From: Rhodococcus sp. G-MC3
GTDB taxonomy: Bacteria > Actinomycetota > Actinomycetes > Mycobacteriales > Mycobacteriaceae
Length of the DNA stretch: 64,000 bases
Direction: 5' to 3'
Assembly: GCF_030063335.1 (NCBI RefSeq)
Contig: NZ_JASISW010000025.1
Span: forward strand, 1-64,000
Position 1 is the first letter of the stretch. Each line of letters starts with the position of its first letter. Of this stretch, positions 14,480 through 23,215 are shown piece after piece. The notes under the pieces are model-generated. The model saw only the letters and a list, made by a program, of their open reading frames with translations, searched no databases and had not been told where the DNA came from. Both the position numbers and the translations under genes were made by a program.

Positions 14480-16105
14480 CTAGCCGAGTTCGACCACCTC
14501 GAGTGCTCCGTCCGCGTGGTTACTGCGCAGCCGCTTCTTGTCGTACTTGCCGACACTCGTCTTGGGGACCTCGTCGAGGAACGTCCACCGCTCGGGGAGC
14601 TGCCAGTGCGCGACGCGGGAGGTCAAGAACTCACGCAACTCCTCGGCGGTCACCGTTGCGCCGTCGCGTACCACCACGGCAACGAGGGGCCGCTCGTCCC
14701 ACTTCGTGTCGGGCACGCCAATGACAGCAGCCTCGCGGACCGCGGGATGCTCCATCACGTGGTTCTCCAGTTCGACGGACGAGATCCACTCGCCTCCGGA
14801 CTTGATGATGTCCTTGGAGCGGTCCGTCAGTCGCAGATATCCGCCGGGGGAGATGGTGCCGACGTCACCCGTCCGCAGCCAACCGTCGTCGAACTTGTCC
14901 GGTGCATCGACCCGGTAGTAACTGCCGGTGACCCACGGGCCACGAACTTCGAGTTCGCCGACCTGCACACCGTCCCACGGCAATTCCTTACCGGCATCGT
15001 CGACGAGACGGGCACGGACTGCAGCCACGAATCTTCCTTGCGTGCAGCGTAGATCGAATTCGTCCTCGGGGGAAAGTCCCACATCCGGACGGCCTGACGT
15101 TCCCAGTGGGGACGTCTCGGTCATTCCCCAAGCCTGAGAGATGTGCACACCGTACTTCTCGTGGAACTCACGCAGCAGACTCGGGGGGCACGCGCTTCCG
15201 CCCACCACCACGTCGCGCAAGGACGACAGGTCCACTGGATGTTCGGCGAGGTGCACGAGCAGCGCTTGCCAGATGGTGGGGACCGCGGCTGCTGCTGTCG
15301 GCTTCAAAGTTGCGATCATCTCGGCGAGGGGAGCCGGCTGCAGATACTTGTCCGGCATGATCAGCGACGCACCGACCATCAGGGCCGCGTAGGGCAATCC
15401 CCAGGACATGGCATGGAACATCGGGACGATCGCGAGGACCTTGTCGGACTGGGAGAGGGCGATGGCGTCGGTCATGCAGGCCTGCATGGAATGCAGCCAG
15501 ATCGAGCGATGAGAGTAGACGACGCCCTTCGGGTCTCCGGTGGTACCGGAGGTGTAACACATTGCTGCAGCTGATCGTTCGTCGAGCTCGGGCCAGTCGA
15601 ACTGCTCTGGATTGCCGGCGAGCAACTCCTCGTAGTTCAACACATCGATGTGCTCCGGTGCCGTGACAGCCGAAGGATCGGCTCCGACAACAACGAGATG
15701 GCGCACCGTCGTCATCGTGGGCAGTAGGGGAGTGAGCAACGGCAGCAGACTCGCATCGGCGATGATGACGCGGTCCTCGGCGTGCTCGGCGATGTAGGTG
15801 AGCTGCTCCGGGAACAGCCGGATGTTGAGGGTGTGGAGCACCGCGCCCATGGCGGGCACTGCCATGTAGGCCTCCATGTGCGCCGAGTTGTTCCACATGA
15901 AGGTGGCAACCCGCTGGTCGTCGTCGATGCCCAGCGAACGGAGACCGTGTGCGAGTTGTGCTGCTCGCTTGCCTAATTCGTCGAACGTCACCGTCGTTGG
16001 TCCGTTGTCACCCCAGGTGGTGATCTCTGCGGTGGGGTGAATTGTCGTCCCGAACCGGACCAGCTGTCCGATGGACATCGGGGTGTCCTGCATCGTGCTC
16101 TTCAT
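14480..16105 (-). CDS. Fatty acyl-CoA ligase (AMP-binding)
   Basis: The 541-residue protein is an ANL-superfamily adenylate-forming enzyme. It shows the P-loop YTSGTTGDPKGVVYSHRS, the A5 motif WGMTETSPLG, WLRTGDVG with the ribose-binding Asp, and the C-terminal TSVGKYDKKRLR carrying the catalytic Lys. It should activate a medium- or long-chain fatty acid through an acyl-AMP to acyl-CoA. ATG 16105 is chosen with GAGGAG upstream; the frame extends to 16222. Confidence 0.9.
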   Translation of the reverse strand: MKSTMQDTPMSIGQLVRFGTTIHPTAEITTWGDNGPTTVTFDELGKRAAQLAHGLRSLGIDDDQRVATFMWNNSAHMEAYMAVPAMGAVLHTLNIRLFPEQLTYIAEHAEDRVIIADASLLPLLTPLLPTMTTVRHLVVVGADPSAVTAPEHIDVLNYEELLAGNPEQFDWPELDERSAAAMCYTSGTTGDPKGVVYSHRSIWLHSMQACMTDAIALSQSDKVLAIVPMFHAMSWGLPYAALMVGASLIMPDKYLQPAPLAEMIATLKPTAAAAVPTIWQALLVHLAEHPVDLSSLRDVVVGGSACPPSLLREFHEKYGVHISQAWGMTETSPLGTSGRPDVGLSPEDEFDLRCTQGRFVAAVRARLVDDAGKELPWDGVQVGELEVRGPWVTGSYYRVDAPDKFDDGWLRTGDVGTISPGGYLRLTDRSKDIIKSGGEWISSVELENHVMEHPAVREAAVIGVPDTKWDERPLVAVVVRDGATVTAEELREFLTSRVAHWQLPERWTFLDEVPKTSVGKYDKKRLRSNHADGALEVVELG

Positions 16106-16248
16106 GTATCCGCTGCTCCTCGGTTCTCGGCGCGACACCGCTGTCCTGTGCCGTGAATCACAGTATCCACAGTACGGACTCCGTTCGGGGCGGATCACTC
16201 CAGTATCCTTAGGCTCGGACACTTTTTATCGGCGAGGAACGGACTGCA

Positions 16249-16920
16249 ATGAGCTCGTCGGGTGGCAGTAAACTGCGGCGCAGGATCTTTCGTTTCGTTG
16301 GTTCTGCAATCGCGGTCGTTCTAGCGGTTGTCCTCGGATCGGCGGGGTGGATTGCATACGCATCGTTCGGTCGCGTCCACGACGCCGCGGACTCACCTGT
16401 TGCACCGGTGGTCATCGTTCTCGGTTCTCAGGTTCGCGACGGCAAGCCGATGAAGTACCTGTCCGGCCGATTGGATGCGGCAATCGCGGTTCTGGAGTCC
16501 GGGCGCGCGAAGGCAGTGCTGGTATCGGGTGATGCGAACGGCAAGTCCGGCAACGAGATAGCCGCAATGACCAACTACCTGGTCGACGCCGGAATCGACC
16601 CCGCGAAGATCGTCGGCGACGATTATGGCCTCGACACCTACGACACCTGCCACCGCGCGGCGACAACATTCGGTGTCTCGAAGGCGCTCGTGGTGAGTCA
16701 GGGATTGCACGTGTCTCGGGCCGTGGCGCTGTGCCGCGACGCCGGCGTCGATGCCCAGGGCGTGGATGCGGAGTGCGAGTGCAACTGGCTTGCGGTCGCC
16801 CGCAACTACGGGCGTGAGTGGTTGGCCCGGCCCAAGGCGATTCTGGATCTGTGGTCGGGTCGGGAACCAGCAGTTGTCACTCCGCCGGACGACTCGCTGA
16901 CGACAGCGTCCGTGAGCTGA
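16249..16920 (+). CDS. SanA/ElyC-like DUF218 membrane protein
   Basis: Start ATG 16249. One N-terminal membrane segment (residues about 15-40) precedes a DUF218 domain. This shows PVVIVLGSQVRDGKPMKYLSGRLDAAI, VLVSGDANGKSGNEIAAM, DDYGLDTYDTCHRAATTF and ALVVSQGLHVSRAVAL. The E. coli relative SanA affects vancomycin resistance and envelope permeability, so an envelope role is likely. The last 44 bp overlap the end of aztA on the other strand. Confidence 0.85.
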   Translation: MSSSGGSKLRRRIFRFVGSAIAVVLAVVLGSAGWIAYASFGRVHDAADSPVAPVVIVLGSQVRDGKPMKYLSGRLDAAIAVLESGRAKAVLVSGDANGKSGNEIAAMTNYLVDAGIDPAKIVGDDYGLDTYDTCHRAATTFGVSKALVVSQGLHVSRAVALCRDAGVDAQGVDAECECNWLAVARNYGREWLARPKAILDLWSGREPAVVTPPDDSLTTASVS

Positions 16921-17557
16921 CCGACAGAATTTCCCCGCGGCCGAGCGAGATCGTCGTATTCGCCCGTCTCGCGTCGTCCACATCATGAGTGGCAAGGATG
17001 ACGACGGCGCCACGTGCGGCCTCGTCGTCGATGACGGTGTTGATGATCTCGCGGGCTTCGGCGTCGAGACCCGTCGTCGGCTCGTCGAGGAGGACGAGAT
17101 CGCCGTTCTCTACGAGGGCCTGCGCCAACAGGGTTCGTTGACGCTGACCGCCCGACAGCATCGCCAGTCTGCGCGATCGCAGTTCGGTGAGCTGCAACCG
17201 TTCGATCGCTTCACGGATGGCACGTGTGTCCGACGCGCTGGCTCGGCCCAGGATTCCGCGCCTCGGCCAGGTGCCCATTGCGACAACGTCGCCGACGGTG
17301 AGTGCCATCCGATCGTTGACGTCGCTGCGTTGCGGGACGTAGCTGACTCGTCGCTTGCCGGTATGGATCGTGCCCGAGGTGGGCTTGATGACGCCTGCAA
17401 GTGTCTGCAGGAGAGTCGATTTGCCGGATCCGTTGTGCCCGACGAGTGCGGTGACGGTACGTGGCTCGAAACTTGCGTCGATGTTGGAAAGTGCGACGGT
17501 TGATCCGTACGTAACGGACAAGGACGACACCGACACCAATTCGCTCACGACAACCAT
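16877..17557 (-). CDS. aztA: Zinc ABC transporter ATP-binding protein AztA
   Basis: The 226-residue ATPase has Walker A GHNGSGKST, signature LSGGQRQRTLLAQAL, Walker B LVLLDEP and the switch His (ATHDVDD). The best family fit is the AztA ATPase of metal uptake systems, supported by the adjacent aztB, aztC and aztD. The annotated ATG at 17557 lies inside a Zur-like box. GTG 17548 or 17536 may be the true start. It is divergent from aztB with 9 bp between start codons. Confidence 0.8.
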   Translation of the reverse strand: MVVVSELVSVSSLSVTYGSTVALSNIDASFEPRTVTALVGHNGSGKSTLLQTLAGVIKPTSGTIHTGKRRVSYVPQRSDVNDRMALTVGDVVAMGTWPRRGILGRASASDTRAIREAIERLQLTELRSRRLAMLSGGQRQRTLLAQALVENGDLVLLDEPTTGLDAEAREIINTVIDDEAARGAVVILATHDVDDARRANTTISLGRGEILSVSSRTLSSASRPAE

Positions 17558-17562
17558 TATCG
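17548..17562. promoter_or_regulatory. Zur-like box between aztA and aztB
   Basis: CGATAATGGTTGTCG (minus strand) matches the Zur-type palindrome TGAYAATNRTTRTCA at 13 of 15 positions. It sits between the divergent aztA and aztB starts and would let zinc-loaded Zur shut off both. A second such box precedes aztD. Confidence 0.6.
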
Positions 17563-17566
17563 CATA

Positions 17567-18451
17567 GTGTTCTGCGTCGTGGACTGGCTACTCGACCCCT
17601 TCGCTGTGTCGTTCGTGCAACGCGCCCTCGGGGCAGGCATGCTCGTATCGATACTGTGCGCGCTCGTCGGAACTTGGGTTGTATTGCGCGGCATGGCATT
17701 TTTCAGCGAAGCCGTGTCGCATGGAATGCTGCCCGGTGTCGCAATCGCGTACCTGTTCAGTGCGAATCTGCTCGTCGGCGCCGCCGTCAGCGCGATCGTC
17801 ATGATCGGGGGAGTGGCGTGGATATCGCGGAATTCCTCGCTGTCGGAGGACACCGGAATAGGGTTGTTGTTCGTCGGGATGCTGGCCCTCGGAGTGGTGA
17901 TCGTCTCGCGGGCGCGATCGTTCGCGGTGGATCTGACGGCCTTCCTTTTCGGTGATGTGCTCTCGGCCTCCTACGGCGATCTGACGTTCCTTGCGGTGGC
18001 AGCGTCCGTCGCCCTTGTGATTTCCACAGTTGCGTACCGGCCGTTCGTGGCTATGGTGTTCGATGCGCGTAAGGCGCAGACGTTCGGCTTCCGCCCCAGG
18101 CTTGCGCATCTTCTGCTGCTGGCGTTGGTGGTGCTCGCGGTGGTGGCGTCGTTCCGAATCGTAGGGACCCTGCTGGTCTTCGGGTTGCTGGTGGCACCGT
18201 CGGCCACTGCCTACCTGTTCGAGAAGTCGATTGCGCCGTCGATGGTGATCGCCACGCTGTTCGGGTGGTCGGCTGTGGTGGTCGGACTGCTGGTCTCCTG
18301 GCATGCGAACACCGCGGCGGGTGCGACGATCGCTGGGCTGGCGGTGCTGCAGTTCTTCGTTGTAGCGGGGATCAAATCTGCTCGGGAGTTGGTTCGGGGG
18401 CGGACATTGGGTGACCGAATGAGGCCTTCGCTCCGCGTTGGGACCGAATGA
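17567..18451 (+). CDS. aztB: Zinc ABC transporter permease AztB
   Basis: The 294-residue protein has about eight hydrophobic segments in the ABC-3 metal permease pattern: PFAVSFVQRALGAGMLVSILCALVG, GMAFFSEAVSHGMLPGVAIAY, FGDVLSASYGDL. Start is GTG 17567, or GTG 17579 giving VDWLLDP, which fits the family better. The final residues (GDRMRPSLRVGTE) are encoded by an intergenic-type repeat, so the C-terminus has been extended by it. It works with AztA and the binding protein AztC. Confidence 0.8.
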   Translation: MFCVVDWLLDPFAVSFVQRALGAGMLVSILCALVGTWVVLRGMAFFSEAVSHGMLPGVAIAYLFSANLLVGAAVSAIVMIGGVAWISRNSSLSEDTGIGLLFVGMLALGVVIVSRARSFAVDLTAFLFGDVLSASYGDLTFLAVAASVALVISTVAYRPFVAMVFDARKAQTFGFRPRLAHLLLLALVVLAVVASFRIVGTLLVFGLLVAPSATAYLFEKSIAPSMVIATLFGWSAVVVGLLVSWHANTAAGATIAGLAVLQFFVVAGIKSARELVRGRTLGDRMRPSLRVGTE

Positions 18452-18523
18452 GGCCCTCGCGCACTCTGAGTGCCCGGCTGTGACATTCGGTCCGCCGGGG
18501 GACCGAATGACGCATTCGGTCAC
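18411..18523. repeat. Cluster of GACCGAATGA repeats
   Basis: GACCGAATGA occurs at 18413, 18442 and 18501 in direct orientation. Inverted forms (CATTCGGTC) lie at 18484 and 18513. The last pair forms a hairpin. The aztB stop codon lies in the second copy. It resembles a REP-type palindromic element between aztB and aztD. Confidence 0.65.
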
Positions 18524-18560
18524 CCGGGTTGGGGCGAACTTTTAACACTGTTTACTATAA

Positions 18561-18575
18561 CGACAATCGTTATCA
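18561..18575. promoter_or_regulatory. Zur-like box upstream of aztD
   Basis: CGACAATCGTTATCA matches TGAYAATNRTTRTCA at 14 of 15 positions and lies 25 bp upstream of the aztD start. It overlaps a perfect 7-bp inverted repeat (ATAACGA / TCGTTAT). Repression of aztD-aztC by zinc-bound Zur is inferred. Confidence 0.7.
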
Positions 18576-18599
18576 TTCCTGATTGGGGAGCTCTTTCTC

Positions 18600-19733
18600 G
18601 TGCGTACATGGATTCTCGCTGCCGGCATGGTCGCGCTGACGGTCGCTGGCTGTAGCAGTGAACAATCGGCCGAACCGGAGGCCGGGGCAGCACGCCCCGG
18701 CAGCGACCTTGCCGCGGAGGCAGGCTCGACCGAAGTGGAAGGTCCGCATCCCCGCCTCGTGGTCGCCGACGCCGACTCCGGTCGCATCGAGGTCATCGAC
18801 CTTGCGACCGAGGGCACCGTCGGGACGTTCGAGCTCGACAATCCGACCAGCCTGACCACTGTCAACGGACGCTATATCGTCGCTGCCGATGATCAGCATG
18901 CGCACATCCTCGACCCGGGGTCATGGTCGATCGATCACGGCGACCACTCGCATTCCTACGTCAAGGAACCTGTCGCCATCGGCACCCTCGAAGGGGACGG
19001 GCCCGCGCAAGTCACCGCGGGCGATCGTAAGGTCGCCGTGCCCTTCGATGGACGCACGGACATCGTCGACTTCGATTCCCTGAGTGCCGGAAATGCCGAC
19101 ATCGCAACGACGATCGACCGCGAAGGTGCTGTAGTCCCCATCAAGGATCAGTTCGTCGCTGTGGGAGACACACTCGAACTTCTCGACAGCGAAGGCGAAT
19201 CCGTCCGGACACTCGACGGGTCCTGCCCCGAGGTGCAAGGCAAGGCAGTGTTCTCCAGCTACTTCCTCGTTGCGTGCGCGGATGGAGCGCTGAAGGTCGA
19301 CGGCACCGACTTCACGACCGCGAAGTTCCCGTACCCGGTGACCCGCGCCCTGTCGCTCGATCAAGGCTCAGGCACACTCGTCACGGCTCCGACCGCTACC
19401 GGCATCCTGGTGCTCGACACCAGGTCAGGGGAGTGGGTGGAGGCGAAGACATCGGATGCGGCTGTGTCGTCGGGTATTTCGAGCGACGGCAAAACTGCGT
19501 TCTCGCTCCAGGCCGACGGAACCTTCCGAACGTTCGACGCGGCGACGGGTGCGCAGCTGTCGTCGACCCCGGTGGGGGCGGGGTCCAGCATCGAGGTCGC
19601 CGGCACCCGGGCCTACGTCGCCGATTCGACGGCCAGGACAGTAGTAGAAATCGACTTTTCCGACGGCGGACGCATCGCGCGGACGCTCGACCTCGACTTC
19701 GCCCCCGGTTCGATCGGCGTGGTGGGAGCGTGA
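18600..19733 (+). CDS. aztD: AztD-like zinc metallochaperone lipoprotein
   Basis: Start GTG 18600 with GGGGAG upstream. The lipobox TVAGC gives an anchored 377-residue protein with beta-propeller-like repeats (IEVIDLATEGTVGTFEL, RYIVAADDQHAHIL). The His/Asp-rich loop SIDHGDHSHSY is a likely zinc site. In Paracoccus, AztD hands zinc to the binding protein AztC. Here the stop overlaps the aztC start, consistent with that role. The upstream Zur-like box suggests expression under zinc limitation. Confidence 0.8.
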   Translation: MRTWILAAGMVALTVAGCSSEQSAEPEAGAARPGSDLAAEAGSTEVEGPHPRLVVADADSGRIEVIDLATEGTVGTFELDNPTSLTTVNGRYIVAADDQHAHILDPGSWSIDHGDHSHSYVKEPVAIGTLEGDGPAQVTAGDRKVAVPFDGRTDIVDFDSLSAGNADIATTIDREGAVVPIKDQFVAVGDTLELLDSEGESVRTLDGSCPEVQGKAVFSSYFLVACADGALKVDGTDFTTAKFPYPVTRALSLDQGSGTLVTAPTATGILVLDTRSGEWVEAKTSDAAVSSGISSDGKTAFSLQADGTFRTFDAATGAQLSSTPVGAGSSIEVAGTRAYVADSTARTVVEIDFSDGGRIARTLDLDFAPGSIGVVGA

Positions 19734-20620
19734 AGAAAATTGTGCTCCTGGCACTTCCGTTGTTGGCGATTCTCGCCGGATGTTCCGCCGCGGACTCGTC
19801 GGGCAAGCCGACGATCGTGGTGACCACCAACATCTTGGGTGATATCACGTCGAACATCGTCGGCGATCAGGCCGAGGTGATGGTGTTGATGCCGGTCGAC
19901 TCGGATCCGCATTCGTTCGATATTTCTGCATCCGAGGCAGCTCGTGTGGAATCGGCAGACCTGCTGATCTCCAACGGGCTCGGGTTGGAGGAAGGCGTCG
20001 CCGAGACCATCGATGCCGCCCGATCCGAGGGGATCGAGATCGTCGAGGCGGGTTCGGTCGCCAATCCCATCCAGTATGTTTCCGGGCAGTCTGCAGGGGC
20101 AGCAGATCCGCACATCTGGACCGACCCCGAGCGGATGCGTAGCGTGGTCGCGCTGATTCGGGATGCGGTGAACACTATCGACGACGTGAACGTCGATGCG
20201 GATGCCGCAGACTACGACGCGAAATTGATCGATCTGGATGAGCGCATGGCGGAGCGGTTTTCGGCGATTGCTCCAAGTCAACGCAAGCTCGTCACCAACC
20301 ATCACGTCTTCGGTTACTTGGCCGATCGGTACGGTTTCGCGGTGATCGGCGCAGTCATCCCGAGCGGCACGACGCTGGCATCGCCGAGTGCGTCCGACCT
20401 GTCGGAGTTGGCCTCCGCCGTCACCGACGCGGGCGTGCGCGCAATCTTCGTCGACTCTTCGCAACCCGACCGATTGGCGCAGGTCATGGCGTCGGAAGCT
20501 GGTGTTCCGGTGGATGTGGTGAAGCTGTTCACCGAGTCTCTGGGTGGCGAGGATTCCGGGGCGTCGACGTATCTGGACATGATGGATTTCAACAGTGAGG
20601 CGATTTCGGCTGGCCTGTAG
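19730..20620 (+). CDS. aztC: Zinc-binding lipoprotein AztC (ABC solute-binding, cluster A-I)
   Basis: GTG 19730 overlaps the aztD stop. The 296-residue lipoprotein (AILAGC) is a ZnuA/TroA-type metal binder: PTIVVTTNILGDITSNIVGD, DSDPHSFDIS, ADPHIWTDP, VTNHHVFGYLADRYGF and AIFVDSSQPD. The His residues at DPHSF, DPHIW and NHHVF and the late Asp correspond to the usual metal ligands. It delivers zinc to AztB/AztA. A long His-rich loop seen in ZnuA is absent here, as expected for AztC served by AztD. Confidence 0.9.
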   Translation: MKKIVLLALPLLAILAGCSAADSSGKPTIVVTTNILGDITSNIVGDQAEVMVLMPVDSDPHSFDISASEAARVESADLLISNGLGLEEGVAETIDAARSEGIEIVEAGSVANPIQYVSGQSAGAADPHIWTDPERMRSVVALIRDAVNTIDDVNVDADAADYDAKLIDLDERMAERFSAIAPSQRKLVTNHHVFGYLADRYGFAVIGAVIPSGTTLASPSASDLSELASAVTDAGVRAIFVDSSQPDRLAQVMASEAGVPVDVVKLFTESLGGEDSGASTYLDMMDFNSEAISAGL

Positions 20621-20626
20621 TCCGTA

Positions 20627-20672
20627 CCCGTGAGTGCAAAGTGCCCCTGTGGTGTTACAAAGCACTCACGGG
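20627..20672. repeat. REP-like hairpin after aztC
   Basis: Perfect 11-bp arms CCCGTGAGTGC and GCACTCACGGG flank a 24-base loop. GCGCGAAGCGC follows at 20672-20682, a motif also found at 32006 and, inverted, at 39889. The element lies 7 bp after the aztC stop and may end transcription. Confidence 0.6.
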
Positions 20673-20722
20673 CGCGAAGCGCAAATGCGTTGTGAGACAT
20701 GCATTTGTGCGCACAAGAGGCT

Positions 20723-20750
20723 TTGACAGGCGTTTACTGGTCCCTGTACT
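20723..20750 (+). promoter_or_regulatory. Possible sigma-70-type promoter of the second aztD
   Basis: TTGACA at 20723-20728 is followed 16 bp later by TGTACT, 10 bp before the ATG at 20760. No Zur-like box is seen here, unlike the first aztD. Confidence 0.35.
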
Positions 20751-20759
20751 TCTTTGGGT

Positions 20760-21983
20760 ATGAACACCACTCGCTCGTATCGAAAGTTCGGCGCCGCTGT
20801 TGCGTTGGGCACTTCGGTTGCCCTTCTGGCTGCTTGCTCGTCCGAATCGTCAGCAGACGCAACCACCGAAACCTCACCTGCTCAGATCAATTCGACGGCC
20901 ACCCCGAGGCTCGCCGTCAGCTATGACGGTGGCGTCGTCATCCTTGATGCCGCTACCCTCGAGACCGTCGACGACGTCACTGGAATCGACGGCTTCACGC
21001 GGCTGAACCCGGCAGGCGATGGCCGGCACGTACTTGTCAGCGGCTCGGCAGCGTTCTCCGCGCTCGACGTCGGAACCTGGACCGAAGGCTCGCAGTTCTA
21101 CACCAGCACGCCCGCGTTGACGGATGTGAAGTTCGGCGCCACCGCGCCGGGGCACGTTGTGCGCCACGACGGCAAGACGGTGTTGTTCGACGACGGCACC
21201 GGCCTGGTCCAGACGTTCGAATCTGCGGCACTGCTCGATGGCAGAAAGCCCGAAACGGTGGACTACACCACACCCGAGGCCCACCACGGCGTCGCAGTGG
21301 AACTCTCCAACGGCTCCCTACTGACCACCGTCGGCAACGAAGACGAGCGCACCGGCGTCGTCGTACTCGACGAGGATCGCAAGGAAATCGCACGCAACGA
21401 GCAGTGCCCCGGCGTCCACGGTGAAGCGGTAGCGGCAAACGAGACCGTTGTCGTGGGGTGTGAAGACGGCGTGCTGATCTACCGCGACGGCGCGATCACC
21501 AAGGTTCAGAGCCCGGATGCATACGGACGCATTGGAAATCAGGCAGGCGACGAGGACTCGACCATCCTCCTCGGCGACTACAAGGTCGACCCGGATGCCG
21601 AGCTCGAGCGTCCCACGCGGGTCTCGCTCATCGACACTGCCACTAACCAGCTTTCGCTCGTCGACCTCGGAACCAGCTACACATTCCGTTCACTCGGCCG
21701 CGGACCTGCAGGTGAAGCGATCGTGCTCGGTACTGACGGTGCGTTGCATGTGATCGACGTGAACACCAAGGCAGTCACCAAGACGATCTCCGTCGTCGAC
21801 GCCTGGGAAGAGTCCGTCGAATGGCAGGAGCCGCGTCCGGCGCTGTTCGTGCAGGACGGTACCGCCTACGTGTCCGACCCGGCCAAGGATGCAATCCACG
21901 CCGTGGATCTGGCGACAGGAACCATCTCGGCCACTGGCGAACTCGACCACACTCCGAACGAGCTCACCGGGGTCACCGGATAG
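20760..21983 (+). CDS. Second AztD-like metallochaperone lipoprotein
   Basis: ATG 20760 opens a 407-residue lipoprotein (lipobox LLAAC). It shows propeller-type repeats such as VVILDAATLETVDDV, HVLVSGSAAFSALDVG and LHVIDVNTKAVTKTI. It is homologous in layout to the aztD product at 18600 but diverged, and its His content is lower (PEAHHGVAVEL). It has its own promoter and no visible Zur box. It may serve zinc handling under other conditions or another metal. Confidence 0.7.
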   Translation: MNTTRSYRKFGAAVALGTSVALLAACSSESSADATTETSPAQINSTATPRLAVSYDGGVVILDAATLETVDDVTGIDGFTRLNPAGDGRHVLVSGSAAFSALDVGTWTEGSQFYTSTPALTDVKFGATAPGHVVRHDGKTVLFDDGTGLVQTFESAALLDGRKPETVDYTTPEAHHGVAVELSNGSLLTTVGNEDERTGVVVLDEDRKEIARNEQCPGVHGEAVAANETVVVGCEDGVLIYRDGAITKVQSPDAYGRIGNQAGDEDSTILLGDYKVDPDAELERPTRVSLIDTATNQLSLVDLGTSYTFRSLGRGPAGEAIVLGTDGALHVIDVNTKAVTKTISVVDAWEESVEWQEPRPALFVQDGTAYVSDPAKDAIHAVDLATGTISATGELDHTPNELTGVTG

Positions 21984-21998
21984 CCGCAGTCGCTCTTT

Positions 21999-22032
21999 GC
22001 CCGGTTGCAGCGACTGTTTGCTGCAACCGGGC
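21999..22032 (+). terminator. Hairpin terminator after second aztD
   Basis: Arms GCCCGGTTGCAGC and GCTGCAACCGGGC (13 bp, perfect) flank an 8-base loop just after the stop. There is no long T-run. Confidence 0.6.
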
Positions 22033-22072
22033 TTCATGGTTCTGTGTGTACTTCCCAAGCCCGCGAATTGTG

Positions 22073-22089
22073 TGTAACTTGAATTACCA
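22073..22089. promoter_or_regulatory. Shared operator-like motif, diiron oxygenase 1
   Basis: TGTAACTTGAATTACCA is partly palindromic (GTAA...TTAC) and lies 76 bp upstream of the ATG at 22165. The same motif, 14 of 17 bases, lies upstream of the second diiron oxygenase (42602-42618). A common TetR-like repressor is plausible. Confidence 0.5.
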
Positions 22090-22164
22090 GCAACGTCGCT
22101 TGTTTTTGTGGGTGTGCACCGTTGACCACGGTGAGTCCCGCGGATCGGAAGAGGTGAGGAACAC

Positions 22165-23172
22165 ATGGTTACAGTTACGCGCGGAAAACGGCCGCGGTCA
22201 GCCGATACCCGGCTGCCGGTCGAGGCCTATCGCGAGATGCTCAGCGTCTTGTCCGAAGGCTCGGTGGCCCGAAACTTCGACCCTTACCTCGACATCGACT
22301 GGGACAGCGAAGAATTTCAGATGTTCCCCGACGATCCCCGCTGGGTGCTTCCCGACTATCACCCGCTCGGCGGTACAGACTGGTACCAAAGCTTGCCGTT
22401 GGAGCGAAAAATCAAGGTGGGGCACCACCTTTCGATCAATGCGGTCAAGGTTGGTGCAGCGTTCGAGAGCATCCTGATTCGCGGGATGATGCAGTTCATC
22501 ATGGCGATGCCCAACAACTCGCTCGAGTTTCGCTACTGCCTCCACGAGATCACCGAGGAGTGCAACCACATCCAGATGTTCCAGGAGTTGGTGAACCGAT
22601 CAGGTGCCGACGTTCCTGGCATGCGCAAAGATTTCCGGCTCGCGTCACCGGTGATGGGGATGCTGGGCGCGTCGCTTCCCGTCATCTTCTTCGTCGGTAT
22701 CCTCGCAGGTGAGGAGCCGATCGACCATTGGCAGAAGGAAGTCATCCGCCAGGGAAAAGATGTTCCGCCCGCGATGCTACGGACGATGGAGATCCACATC
22801 GCCGAGGAAGCACGGCACATTTCGTTCGCGCACCACTTCCTGCGTCAGCATTACCCGAATCTTGGCCGTGTGAGCAAGTGGCTCGTGTCGGTGTCGACGC
22901 CGATGGTGATGCGCTGGCTTGCCGGGGTGATCATGGCGCCGTCGCGGAAGTTGTCCGCAGACTTGGGGATCCCACGCGAGATCGTGAAGGAAGCGTACTG
23001 GGACGGAGCGGTCGGGCGCGAGCAGCTGGCGTCGTACTTCGGTGACGTGCGCATGCTTGCAACGGAACTGGGCATGATGAACCGGTCGTCGACCTATCTG
23101 TGGAAGCGGCTTCGGATCGACGGTGCGGTGTCGCGGTTCCGTGGTGAACCGGATCGATCGGTCCGCCTCTGA
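22165..23172 (+). CDS. AurF-like diiron oxygenase
   Basis: ATG 22165 follows GAGGTGAGG. The 335-residue protein has the Glu and His pattern of the AurF/PF11583 diiron N-oxygenase-like family: EITEECNHIQMFQELV, ILAGEEPIDHWQ and EIHIAEEARHISFAHHFLR, with four helices giving the two-iron site. The substrate is unknown; AurF itself oxidises aryl amines. A paralogue at 41551-42567 lies next to a ferredoxin/reductase gene that could supply electrons to both. Confidence 0.85.
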   Translation: MVTVTRGKRPRSADTRLPVEAYREMLSVLSEGSVARNFDPYLDIDWDSEEFQMFPDDPRWVLPDYHPLGGTDWYQSLPLERKIKVGHHLSINAVKVGAAFESILIRGMMQFIMAMPNNSLEFRYCLHEITEECNHIQMFQELVNRSGADVPGMRKDFRLASPVMGMLGASLPVIFFVGILAGEEPIDHWQKEVIRQGKDVPPAMLRTMEIHIAEEARHISFAHHFLRQHYPNLGRVSKWLVSVSTPMVMRWLAGVIMAPSRKLSADLGIPREIVKEAYWDGAVGREQLASYFGDVRMLATELGMMNRSSTYLWKRLRIDGAVSRFRGEPDRSVRL

Positions 23173-23215
23173 TTATCTCAATGTCGAGTAATTGGATCGG
23201 GCCACGCCGGCAACG

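Noticed and set aside
18411-18523. GACCGAATGA repeats as a CRISPR array
   Set aside because: The copies are 10 bp, unevenly spaced, in both orientations and form hairpins; there are no cas genes.
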